Position numbers and translations under genes: made by a program
In this document: piece after piece, positions 1 through 7,207 of the stretch
Layout: each line of letters starts with the position of its first letter
Numbering within the stretch: the first letter of the stretch is position 1
Source of the DNA: Fimbriimonadaceae bacterium
GTDB lineage: Bacteria > Armatimonadota > Fimbriimonadia > Fimbriimonadales > Fimbriimonadaceae
Reading direction: 5' to 3'
Assembly (NCBI GenBank): GCA_025455775.1
Contig: JALOLT010000016.1
Location: 1 to 33,446, forward strand
Length of the DNA stretch: 33,446 nucleotides
The notes under the pieces: model-generated
Told to the model about the DNA's origin: nothing
The model's database searches: none
Seen by the model: only the letters and a program-made list of their open reading frames with translations

Positions 1-386
1 CTGGCATCTCCTTCTTCATCGTTCCAAAGGGGAGGGTGGCAGGGATGAGTCACAAACAAGGTGATGTCTGGCCTTGTAGCAAGAACTCCCGCATGGGCTG
101 CGGCTGGATCCAGGGTGATCATTTGACAGCCAGGCTTGACCCTTGGTACGACCTGCTGGCTGACTGGACCAAGCAGGGTGTCCGGAAGAGCCAGGATCAC
201 AGAATCCGCCCGTTTGAGGGCTTCGTCTTCTTCCGTCGCCTTTTTACCAAGAGTAGCAAGATTGGCCCTTCCAGAGTCACTCGGTTCCACGAAAAGAGGC
301 ATATAGCGATCGGATTCGAGGAGGTTTCTGGCGATCCTCATTCCCATTTTGCCGCCTGCACCCATGAGAGCCACTGTTTTTGCCAT
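1..386 (-). CDS. NAD(P)-binding oxidoreductase, N-terminal part (ApnO / phosphogluconate dehydrogenase-like); runs off the left edge
   Basis: The reverse strand reads from an ATG at 386 for 128 codons and leaves the window in frame, so only the N-terminus is seen. It opens with a Rossmann nucleotide-binding motif (VALMGAGGKMG, residues 5-15). An acidic residue follows the second beta strand, then a VILALPDT segment near residue 70, and an HPCHPPLWNDE stretch close to the edge. The GAGGKMG opening and the HPCHPP motif recall the family that includes D-apionate oxidoisomerase and 6-phosphogluconate-dehydrogenase-like enzymes; that assignment is from memory. The substrate cannot be judged without the C-terminal half. 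No clear Shine-Dalgarno sequence precedes the ATG. The 113 bases to the next, divergent gene must hold promoters for both directions, but none is obvious. Confidence 0.75.
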   Translation of the reverse strand, partial: MAKTVALMGAGGKMGMRIARNLLESDRYMPLFVEPSDSGRANLATLGKKATEEDEALKRADSVILALPDTLLGPVSQQVVPRVKPGCQMITLDPAAAHAGVLATRPDITLFVTHPCHPPLWNDEEGDA

Positions 387-499
387 AAGCTTTTGAAATC
401 AGGATACGAGATGACGGCTGGGAGAACCCCGATTTGGAGGGCAACCCCAAAGAATTCGAGAAGGATCTTGCTCCCTCATCCTAGCCAGAATAAGGATTC

Positions 500-1390
500 A
501 TGTCGTCGCTGGTCATCTTAAACCCAAACTCTGGCAGAGGAGCAGGAGCAAAGGCGGAATCTACCATTCGGAAATCCCTCGATGCGGATCTTTGGCGTAC
601 CGAAGGCAGGGGTCATGCCCAAGACCTCGCTCAAAAGGCAATGGGTGCCGGATTTACCACGATCTATGCTGCCGGAGGCGATGGAACGGTGAACGAAGTC
701 CTGAACGGGCTGGATCTCTCTCAAGCCACGCTCGGGATCCTGCCAGTCGGCACTGGCAATGACCTCTGCCGGCATCTCGGGATCACGACCTTGGAAGAAG
801 GGATAAAGGTCGCTCTCGCAGGTCATACAACACTCGTGGATGTCGGAAAGCTCGTTTCGAGCAAGGGTGAGCGGCTTTTCCTGAACGTAGCAGGTTGTGG
901 TTTTGACGCAGCTGTCGCAGAGGCGATCAACCGAGGCTACAAGTTCCTCAGTGGTCGCACTGCCTATATCGCTGCTCTTCTCGGACAGCTTGTCTCCTTT
1001 CGGAGCCCTGATTTAGTCGTCAAGGGTCAGGATCAGGTGATTTATCAGGGGCGCGGGATGCTGTGTTCTGTGGCGAACTCCTCTTCCTATGGCGGTGGCA
1101 TGAAAGTCGCCCCTCTGGCAGATCTCACGGATGGCAGGCTAGATGCTGTGATTGTCCATCACTTGAGCAAGATCCGCTTTCTGCGAGAATTCCCTCAAGT
1201 TTTTGCCGGGTCGCACCTTGGGCTCGACGTCGTCACTTTCAGGCAAGATCAGGGCTTCACGGTTCAGACAACCCCCGAGATGCCAGTTTTGGTGGACGGA
1301 GAGATTTGGGGCTCTACCCCCGTCAGTTATTCCTTAATGCCCTCTGCTCTCACCCTTTTGGCGAAAAAAGACTTCACTGGCACACTATAA
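500..1390 (+). CDS. Diacylglycerol/lipid kinase family protein (YegS/BmrU-like)
   Basis: This 296-residue protein has the DAGK catalytic fold. The N-terminal VILNPNSGRG motif (residues 5-14) is the usual first strand and turn. The nucleotide-binding motif AAGGDGTVNEVLNGL follows near residues 57-71, then GILPVGTGNDLCRHLGI near 79-95. The C-terminal half has the expected GGGMKVAP and DG(R/E)LD segments of the beta-sandwich domain. Length is normal for cytosolic bacterial lipid kinases that phosphorylate diacylglycerol, phosphatidylglycerol or related lipids; the substrate is not predictable. The ATG at 500 has an AAGGA ribosome-binding site about five bases upstream. rnhC follows after 15 bases, so the two could be co-transcribed. 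A perfect TATAAT at 1386-1391 overlaps this gene's stop codon and could be a separate -10 for rnhC, though I see no matching -35. Confidence 0.9.
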   Translation: MSSLVILNPNSGRGAGAKAESTIRKSLDADLWRTEGRGHAQDLAQKAMGAGFTTIYAAGGDGTVNEVLNGLDLSQATLGILPVGTGNDLCRHLGITTLEEGIKVALAGHTTLVDVGKLVSSKGERLFLNVAGCGFDAAVAEAINRGYKFLSGRTAYIAALLGQLVSFRSPDLVVKGQDQVIYQGRGMLCSVANSSSYGGGMKVAPLADLTDGRLDAVIVHHLSKIRFLREFPQVFAGSHLGLDVVTFRQDQGFTVQTTPEMPVLVDGEIWGSTPVSYSLMPSALTLLAKKDFTGTL

Positions 1391-1405
1391 TTCAGTGGTT
1401 CAAGC

Positions 1406-2047
1406 ATGGCAGACGAACGAATCGGAGTTGACGAAAGTGGAAAGGGCGACTACTTTGGCCCCTTGGTCATCGCCGCTTGTTTTGTCGGGCCTTGGCACTT
1501 GGCAGAACTCGAAGGCGTGGCGGATAGCAAGAAGTTGACAGACCAGAAATGCCTGGCCTTGGACGGGAAAATCCGGGCCACATGCCCCCACACAGTCGTC
1601 GCGATCGGACCGAACAAATACAACGACCTCTACGCCAAGATCGGCAACCTGAACAAGCTCCTGGCCTGGGGTCACGCCAGGGCGATTGAAAATGTGTTAG
1701 AGAAACAGGCTTGCAACCTCGTCATAAGCGATCAGTTTGCCGACCCCCGGGGCCTGCAAAGAGCCCTGATGGAAAAGGGTCGCCAAGTCGAGCTGGTCAG
1801 CCGCGTTCGGGCCGAGAGTGACTTGGCCGTCGCGGCAGCCTCGGTCTTGGCACGGGCCGAGTTTCTGCGCCGCCTAAAGAGTCTGGGTGAAGAAATTGGT
1901 GTCCTCTTGCCAAAAGGCGCAGGACCCCAAGTGGATGAGGCAGCGAGAAAACTTGTGGCGAGCCAGGGCCGCGATGTCTTGCCCCGCGTGGCGAAGATGC
2001 ACTTCAAAACGACAGAGAAAGTCTTGGGCTCTCTTCCGGGGCTCTGA
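1406..2047 (+). CDS. rnhC: Ribonuclease HIII, short form lacking the N-terminal substrate-binding domain
   Basis: This 213-residue protein starts almost directly with the type 2 RNase H active site, IGVDESGKGDYFGPLVIAA (residues 6-24). The DESGKGDYFGPL form is typical of RNase HIII, whereas RNase HII usually has DEAGRG. Further acidic residues of the D-E-D-D/E centre are likely in ISDQFAD (about 111-117) and ESDLAVAAASVLAR (about 137-150). The enzyme would cut the RNA strand of RNA-DNA hybrids in the cytoplasm. Typical RNase HIII proteins are about 300 residues and carry an N-terminal TBP-like domain of about 80 residues; that domain is missing here and no upstream in-frame extension supplies it. 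The start was chosen because the motif begins at residue 6. It lies just behind the lipid kinase gene, with no recognisable functional link. Confidence 0.85.
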   Translation: MADERIGVDESGKGDYFGPLVIAACFVGPWHLAELEGVADSKKLTDQKCLALDGKIRATCPHTVVAIGPNKYNDLYAKIGNLNKLLAWGHARAIENVLEKQACNLVISDQFADPRGLQRALMEKGRQVELVSRVRAESDLAVAAASVLARAEFLRRLKSLGEEIGVLLPKGAGPQVDEAARKLVASQGRDVLPRVAKMHFKTTEKVLGSLPGL

Positions 2048-2111
2048 TCGGCGGAAAGTAAGACAGCCTTCTTTCTCGAATTCCTGTTTGATGTTCCGGT
2101 ACGATGCAACT

Positions 2112-2582
2112 ATGGGTTTTGAACCCCTCAAAACCGACGAAAAGATCCCGCCAACCAACAAGCCGAAGAGCGACTTCGAAGCACAGCTGATGTCGGGCTG
2201 CTCTGTGATCGTTGTCGTGGCTTTTCTCACTTACTTCCTCACGGCTTGGCCCTGGTTTGTCTTCCCTCTCTACACCTTAACCGGGCTTCAGACTGCCATT
2301 GTCGCTGGGTGTGGGACGTCTGTGGTTTTGGGGGGAATCTCCTGTTTCCGGTTCCGAATCGCAGGGGCTTCGGGATTCCTGGGGGGAGCCTTGGCAGCGG
2401 GAGTCTTTATCTTCTTGGTACTTAACGAGGTCGGCAAGGGCAGAGTCTCCCAAGACCTCCCCCGACCCGAGTATCCGGAAAGATGGCAGTGGATGGTGCC
2501 GCTGCTTTTTGTGGTCGCTTGTGTCCTGGTGGCGATTCTTCTGACCCGAAAGGAAAAGACTGAATCTCTAGCCGCCAACTGA
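2112..2582 (+). CDS. Hypothetical membrane protein, four predicted helices
   Basis: I do not recognise this protein. From the ATG at 2112 it has 156 residues: a charged N-terminus of about 25 residues, then four hydrophobic stretches (about residues 28-57 as one long or split helix, 61-85, 91-112 and 130-150), and a short charged tail. It is probably an inner-membrane protein. An earlier in-frame ATG exists at 2091. I prefer 2112 because the sequence TACGAT sits exactly six bases before it, the geometry expected of a -10 element for a leaderless transcript; no Shine-Dalgarno sequence supports either start. No convincing -35 is present, so this is weak evidence. The gene lies between rnhC and fliS. 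Confidence 0.7.
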   Translation: MGFEPLKTDEKIPPTNKPKSDFEAQLMSGCSVIVVVAFLTYFLTAWPWFVFPLYTLTGLQTAIVAGCGTSVVLGGISCFRFRIAGASGFLGGALAAGVFIFLVLNEVGKGRVSQDLPRPEYPERWQWMVPLLFVVACVLVAILLTRKEKTESLAAN

Positions 2583-2630
2583 ACTTGCCGAGAATCTCTT
2601 TGAGGGATCTTCCTTCAAGGATTCATTTGA

Positions 2631-3059
2631 GTGGCTTACCCAAGGTCTTCGGTTGATCAGTATCGGCAAGCATCTGTGAACGGGGCCAGTCCCCTACAGC
2701 TTGTCGTGATGCTTTATGACGGTGCCTTACGCTTCATGCAAGCTGGTCGCGAAGCCATTTTGAGTGGTGATCTCTATGCTCAAAACACGAATTTGCAAAA
2801 GGCACAGAGGATCGTTGCCGAGCTCACCTCATGCCTCGATTTGCAACAGGGGGGCGAGATTGCTCAAAACCTCTTTGCTCTTTATGACTTTGTCTACAAC
2901 CGCTTGATCGCTGCGAATGTAGAAGATAACCTTGCGGCATTGGATCAAGCAATGAAAGTCATGATTGATCTCCGGGAGAGCTGGGATCAGCTCGCGAGCC
3001 AGCCTCGGACGACTCCCCAGCTTGAGGTCGAGATCGGGGGCCACGACCGTGCCGCTTGA
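2631..3059 (+). CDS. fliS: Flagellar export chaperone FliS
   Basis: This 142-residue protein shows the FliS pattern. It has an N-terminal YRQASVNGASPLQLVVMLYDGALRFM segment (residues 11-36; YR.., P..L..MLYDGA is the family signature), followed by helices that make the four-helix bundle. A NL..LYDFVYNRLI-type segment lies near residues 80-95. FliS binds the C-terminus of flagellin in the cytoplasm, stops it polymerising early and delivers it to the flagellar export apparatus. The start is GTG at 2631, with AAGG about ten bases upstream. The gene overlaps the next reading frame by 11 bases, so the two are translationally coupled. Flagellin, fliD and other flagellar genes are not in the window; this is an isolated flagellar pair. 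Confidence 0.9.
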   Translation: MAYPRSSVDQYRQASVNGASPLQLVVMLYDGALRFMQAGREAILSGDLYAQNTNLQKAQRIVAELTSCLDLQQGGEIAQNLFALYDFVYNRLIAANVEDNLAALDQAMKVMIDLRESWDQLASQPRTTPQLEVEIGGHDRAA

Positions 3060-3375
3060 CCCTGCGGATCTCAACCGGGCTCTGATTCTGAGCTACGCTG
3101 CCGCTCACTCGGCTGAGGCTGGCGACGATGTCGAATGCCTCGCCCTGATTGTGGAGCGGGGAACGGTTTTGACCCAACTGGAAGGAACAGCTCTTACCCC
3201 GGACATGCGGGCCGTTCTGATCCAGATCCAAGAAACGGATCGCAAGATCTCCTCGGCTCTGGCGGATCTGCAGTCGCAGCTTGCCGGTGAATTGGTTCGG
3301 GTGTTCTATGACAAGCGCGGGATTCGTGGCTATGGCCAGCCCGGCACCTCCGGGATCTTAGACAAGACAGGATAG
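3049..3375 (+). CDS. Small helical protein in the FliT position, function unproven
   Basis: The predicted protein has 108 residues from a GTG at 3049, inside the 3' end of fliS. The start is supported by a GGGGG run about eight bases upstream. It is largely alpha-helical and rich in Ala, Leu, Glu and Gln, with a charged middle (about residues 25-85) and a Gly-rich tail. In many flagellated bacteria the gene after fliS encodes FliT, a small helical chaperone of similar length for the cap protein FliD and a regulator of FlhDC. The position, size and composition fit, but I see no diagnostic FliT motif. Calling it a FliT-like chaperone is inference from context. No signal peptide or membrane segment is visible. 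Confidence 0.65.
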   Translation: MPLDPADLNRALILSYAAAHSAEAGDDVECLALIVERGTVLTQLEGTALTPDMRAVLIQIQETDRKISSALADLQSQLAGELVRVFYDKRGIRGYGQPGTSGILDKTG

Positions 3376-3832
3376 CCTCTTGCCCTGGAAGATCTTCTTG
3401 CTAGAGGAAGGGGTGGCTGGTTCTGGGCCTCTAGCGTGAGAGTCTCGACGAAGACCACCAGTGGGTCATAGCCACGTGGCCAATCCCTTAAGAAAATGGA
3501 GGATCGACTTCCGACACCCAGAGCCTCCACCATGGCCAAGCGCTGGACCCCGGGGCTGGTGGAAGAGACAAGGCTATTGAAGGCGTCACAGTACCTCTTC
3601 GGCTAGCCGCTGTTGGGCAAGGCCAGAGGGTTGCGATTTACGGGCCTGAGTCCGTTGTTTTGATAGCTGGACACCCTTTCCTTTTTTCTGAGATTGCTGG
3701 CGTATCAGCAGCCCCAGATTGGCGAAGAACTGATCGGGAGACTTCACTCGCGGACTGATAAGGGTAAAGAAACGGAACTCGCGCCGCCCTGGCCCGCAGC
3801 CAAGCCTGAGTGGCAAAAAACCTGCCACCCCA
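3376..3832. other. Gene-poor gap between convergent genes
   Basis: These 457 bases separate the fliS pair from the leftward gene that ends at 3833. I see no tRNA, no strong inverted repeat with a T run, and no open frame with recognisable protein features. A short rightward frame from an ATG at 3496 ends at 3606, and a different forward frame stays open from about 3510 to 3765. Both could be decayed coding sequence, but neither resembles a known family. Confidence 0.5.
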
Positions 3833-6649
3833 TCAGTCTGGCTTCCGGACCGTAATCTTCCAGCTGAACACAATCTCGCCTCCCTTCACTTCTTTCATCT
3901 GCTTATTGTCGAAGTACTTCAAATCCCTCGTTCCATTCCCAGCCAGAACCTTGCTGCCATCAGAATTCCGGGTCAAAGTAAAGGGAGTTTCGAAAATGCC
4001 TCGCGATCCTCGCGAGTCAGGAGTCGTGTCAGGGCGGATCCCTTCCAAAAATGTCATCTGTCGCTTGCCGCGGTTCACTCGGGTCTTCCCCCGCGAACGG
4101 ACGGCTTGAACAAACTGCCCTTCATCCGCTGCTTGCAGGCTGAACGTTGCCATCCCTGTTTTTTCATTCGCCTCCATCGAGACAAAGAAGCGATTCGTAT
4201 TGGCCTCAGCAAATGTATAAGACTGCACGACATTGTTCCAAAGGAAACTCTGGGATGGTTCAGCCTTGGTGTCGCAATCACCGAATCCGCGAGCGAAAGT
4301 CTCCGCCCGGTCATCTTTCAGAATTGAAATCTCACCGCCACTGAAGAGCCTCCCTGTGATCTTAGACTCGTCAGCCTGGTTCTCCTTGGCCATCTCGGCT
4401 TCCATGCGCCGACGGATGTCGGGCGGAAGATCCTTCAGAATCTTATCCAGATCCCTTTTCGCAGCCTCAGGGTCGAAGTACATCAGGCCGATCCCGGTTC
4501 CAGCCAACTTGCCACGCTGCGAGATGGCCTGTGAGCTATCTTGGGTGGATTGACGGTGGTAGCCGCTGTAGGTCAGGGTGAACTCGAGAACCGCTGGTGC
4601 CTCGATCACGTCTCGCACTTCCAAAGTGACTCTTCGACCGCCAAACCAGTTCATTCGGTAGGCGGTCTCCATCGCAGCTGTCACAGCCCCCACAATGATG
4701 ACCGCTGGGCCACTGCTCAGTCCAGAAGCATTCGCCGCCTGACCGGAAACCCAACTGCGGAGCCCGGCAGCCCCCAAGACCGCATCGGTCAAATCCTGTT
4801 GGGGCGACGACTTGGGATCTCCCGTGTCCTTTACCTGAGGCGTCACAACGATCGGTACATACCGCATAATCGGCACGGTTTGTTTTGGATCGAGCCGCTT
4901 GCGACGAGGGGAACCCTCGACCGTGATCCGTGCCCAACCATCATCCCCCGGACGCAGTTTTGAAATATCAGATCTTGGTGTCACCAATCGAATCGCATGG
5001 TCTCGCGAAGAAAAGCGATCCTGAACGATATCCCAGTTTTGGTTTCCAGGAAGAGATTGGTTGCTCGGAGAGTCGAAATCCAACTGTCCGAAAGCCACAG
5101 TATTCGCCAAGAGTCGATTCTGCTTTAGAAAATCTTGAATCGCATTGCCATCGATGAAAAATCGAGCTTTCACTCTGCGCTCTTCCCCCCCATCCGTGGT
5201 CAAGGTTCGCTTGAGGGGGTTCCCTGGAGCTTCGATGATCAGCTCCCCTTTTAAATAGGAGTAAGTGCAGAGGAACTTGAAGATTGACGCAGCGATGTTA
5301 GCGATTTTCGCTTTTTCTTTGAACCCTGAGAAGTCCTTTCCGGAATGCTTCTCAATTTGGTCAAGGTACGCGCCAGCCGCCTCCCCAATTACTCCCGCCG
5401 CAGCATCTTCCGTCCACCCTTGGAAAATCGGCCCGTCTGGCTGGGGTCGCAAAGCAGCCAGGAGACTGCCCTCGTCAGCGACTTTTGCATAGGGCCAGAA
5501 AGGATGTGTTACAGCTTCGAGCAATACTCTGGTCAGAATCAAACCCTGAATGCCCCCCATTTTGGCCCCTGGCACAATTCCATAAGCCGTCAAGGGAATG
5601 TCGTTCTCCGAGGAGAGAGCCATAAGAAAAGTGTGGAGCGAACGGCCAGAAGGACTGCCCTTGTAGTTTCCTCTCGCCAGAAAGTCAAAGAGATAGGGGC
5701 GGAAGGAGAAGCCAGGGGCCGACTGCGTCATCGCTTGATCGAGAGCCGCGACAAAATCGTCCACCGAAACACGGATCCCAGCCGCGTGGGCAGTCGCGAT
5801 TGCCTTGACCTCGATTTCAGTGAATGCAAGGCCGACCCCTTTGCCGTGGGCTGGGGCCTTGATTCTTTTGCCATTGTTATCCCACAAGTAAAAGCCAGCC
5901 AAGGGGAGAGCCTCACGCAACAGAGCTTCGACCTTTGCGCCAGGCTGATCTAGCTCCTGGGCGATCTCGATCAGGCGCTGATTTCGCTCAAATGCTCTTG
6001 GATCATCCTCTGGCACGACCCCCTCCGCGGTCCAACGGGGTAAGCCATCTGACTCGATCGACCCGAACCCATCTGACTCTGCCTTCTGAGGTTGGGCAGA
6101 AGGGTTTTGTGACTGGGTGGCGGGGGGCTTTGCCTCTTCCTTCGGTCGCACTGGCTCATCCATGGTTCCGAGAATGTCGCTGGCGTCATCGATCCTCGCG
6201 TGCAACGCGGCAGCGTCCCGAGACTGGAGGATTCCATAGATGAGCGACTCGGAATTGCTGATCGCAAAGAGAACCGCCGCAATCTTGCTGGCCCCTCGCG
6301 TGATCGTCCCGCCACGAGCGAAGACATCGATGCCCTCTTCCTTCGTGGCCTGGTCCTTAACGTCACTGGCGGTTCCGCCATCAAGCATCCTGCGCCAACG
6401 TCCCTCGATTGCTCCCCTAAGATCCCCCGGCCTTGGCACGAGCTCAATCGTGAATGTGACCTGGGAATTCCCTTGACCGTGAGTGAGAACAATCGCCTGG
6501 CCCCGTGGCGCAGCCTGCCAGCCGAGACTCGGCAGAACGGAAAACCTTTCGTTGCTCACCCTTTCTGGATTCTGGGGCCTCGCGATTGCGGCAGCACTTA
6601 CCAGACAAATCCCAGCGAGGAGGAGCGTCGCGACACAGGTTTTGGCCAT
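3833..6649 (-). CDS. Large exported protein of unknown function (938 residues, signal peptide)
   Basis: I do not recognise this family. From the ATG at 6649 the protein begins with a classic signal peptide: Lys at residue 3, a hydrophobic core VATLLLAGICLVSAAAIA, and likely cleavage near residue 25. So it should act in the periplasm or outside the cell. Residues about 30-165 look like a compact globular domain. A Pro/Gln-rich linker follows (about 165-195), then a long mixed region. Residues near 650-690 (about 4540-4680) include Ala/Gly-rich, weakly hydrophobic stretches, and the C-terminus is charged and beta-rich. The open frame extends upstream to 6727, but that would bury the signal peptide, and a promoter-like sequence lies directly before 6649. 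Codon use looks like its neighbours. It stands alone, with gaps on both sides, so context gives no functional hint. Confidence 0.75.
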   Translation of the reverse strand: MAKTCVATLLLAGICLVSAAAIARPQNPERVSNERFSVLPSLGWQAAPRGQAIVLTHGQGNSQVTFTIELVPRPGDLRGAIEGRWRRMLDGGTASDVKDQATKEEGIDVFARGGTITRGASKIAAVLFAISNSESLIYGILQSRDAAALHARIDDASDILGTMDEPVRPKEEAKPPATQSQNPSAQPQKAESDGFGSIESDGLPRWTAEGVVPEDDPRAFERNQRLIEIAQELDQPGAKVEALLREALPLAGFYLWDNNGKRIKAPAHGKGVGLAFTEIEVKAIATAHAAGIRVSVDDFVAALDQAMTQSAPGFSFRPYLFDFLARGNYKGSPSGRSLHTFLMALSSENDIPLTAYGIVPGAKMGGIQGLILTRVLLEAVTHPFWPYAKVADEGSLLAALRPQPDGPIFQGWTEDAAAGVIGEAAGAYLDQIEKHSGKDFSGFKEKAKIANIAASIFKFLCTYSYLKGELIIEAPGNPLKRTLTTDGGEERRVKARFFIDGNAIQDFLKQNRLLANTVAFGQLDFDSPSNQSLPGNQNWDIVQDRFSSRDHAIRLVTPRSDISKLRPGDDGWARITVEGSPRRKRLDPKQTVPIMRYVPIVVTPQVKDTGDPKSSPQQDLTDAVLGAAGLRSWVSGQAANASGLSSGPAVIIVGAVTAAMETAYRMNWFGGRRVTLEVRDVIEAPAVLEFTLTYSGYHRQSTQDSSQAISQRGKLAGTGIGLMYFDPEAAKRDLDKILKDLPPDIRRRMEAEMAKENQADESKITGRLFSGGEISILKDDRAETFARGFGDCDTKAEPSQSFLWNNVVQSYTFAEANTNRFFVSMEANEKTGMATFSLQAADEGQFVQAVRSRGKTRVNRGKRQMTFLEGIRPDTTPDSRGSRGIFETPFTLTRNSDGSKVLAGNGTRDLKYFDNKQMKEVKGGEIVFSWKITVRKPD

Positions 6650-6655
6650 GCCTTT

Positions 6656-6684
6656 AGTGTATCGCTTGAGTGGTCTCGGGTCAA
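6656..6684 (-). promoter_or_regulatory. Sigma-70-type promoter for the 938-residue exported protein, possibly leaderless
   Basis: On the reverse strand TTGACC (6684-6679) and TACACT (6661-6656) are separated by exactly 17 bases. The -35 matches consensus at five of six positions and the -10 at four. Only six bases lie between the -10 and the ATG at 6649, so transcription would be expected to begin at or next to the start codon, giving an mRNA with almost no leader. The AAAGG just before the ATG is too close to serve as a normal ribosome-binding site. No experiment supports this here. Confidence 0.45.
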
Positions 6685-6826
6685 AGAGATTCTCTGTCTG
6701 ATTTTGGACAGGCCTTGTCGTTGGCAAAGGATGGGGTCCGGATTTCGCGGGTCTTCTCCTTTGGCTCGGAGCTTGGCTGACCAGAGGAAACCCTCACGTC
6801 AGCTTCAAGGTGGGCCGAGATCAGGA

Positions 6827-6910
6827 GGTGTTCGCCGCGGCGGCCCAAGGCCACTCCCTCCTCGGGTCTCGCTCCGCTCGCCCCTCGTCTGCCCCGCCGC
6901 GGAGAACACC
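6827..6910. repeat. GC-rich imperfect inverted repeat (hairpin), 84 bp
   Basis: Two 17-base arms, at 6827-6843 and 6894-6910, are inverse complements with one mismatch (GGTGTTCGCCGCGGCGG against GGTGTTCTCCGCGGCGG). They enclose about 50 bases of very GC-rich sequence that itself contains GCTCCGC/GAGCG-type short palindromes. No T run follows on either strand, so it is not a standard terminator. It resembles the intergenic palindromic repeats found in many genomes; no second copy is visible in the window. Confidence 0.6.
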
Positions 6911-6997
6911 CCTCTCGCGAAATCTCTGCCAAGAGAACCGCTTCGAACGAACAGACTCAACAAGCAGACCAGATCCCCTTCCCGATCTGTTCACAAA

Positions 6998-7196
6998 GGG
7001 GCTGTCTCAAAAGTGTTAGGCTTCCTAGGACGCAGTCCGTTCGCGTCTTGGTGACTTCAGTCCCCAGTCTCCATTTCAAACTCACCTGCCCTGCCGAGGC
7101 GCAGCCCCGAAGCGCAAGCGGAGGGGAGGGCGTGGCCTCGGGGAGGCGGGGCAGGCAAAATCAAAAAAACGAATTCATCACTTTTTAGACAGCCCC
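6998..7196. mobile_element. MITE-like element, 199 bp with 18-bp terminal inverted repeats
   Basis: The left end GGGGCTGTCTCAAAAGTG (6998-7015) and the reverse complement of the right end (7179-7196, GGGGCTGTCTAAAAAGTG) match at 17 of 18 positions. GGGGCTGTCT-type ends are familiar from insertion-sequence termini. The interior has no coding capacity. It holds a second, GC-rich inverted repeat (7085-7100 with 7135-7155), giving a nested hairpin. This is the layout of a non-autonomous miniature element mobilised by a transposase elsewhere. I see no convincing target duplication in the flanks. The right end lies 11 bases past the stop codon of the flotillin gene, so it sits harmlessly in the 3' flank. 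It could also act as a structured 3' end for that transcript. Confidence 0.65.
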
Positions 7197-7207
7197 ATCA
7201 CCCAAAC

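Noticed and set aside
3586-3873. Reverse-strand frame of 95 codons between the convergent genes
   Set aside because: It overlaps the end of the large exported protein gene, has no ribosome-binding site and no recognisable motif.
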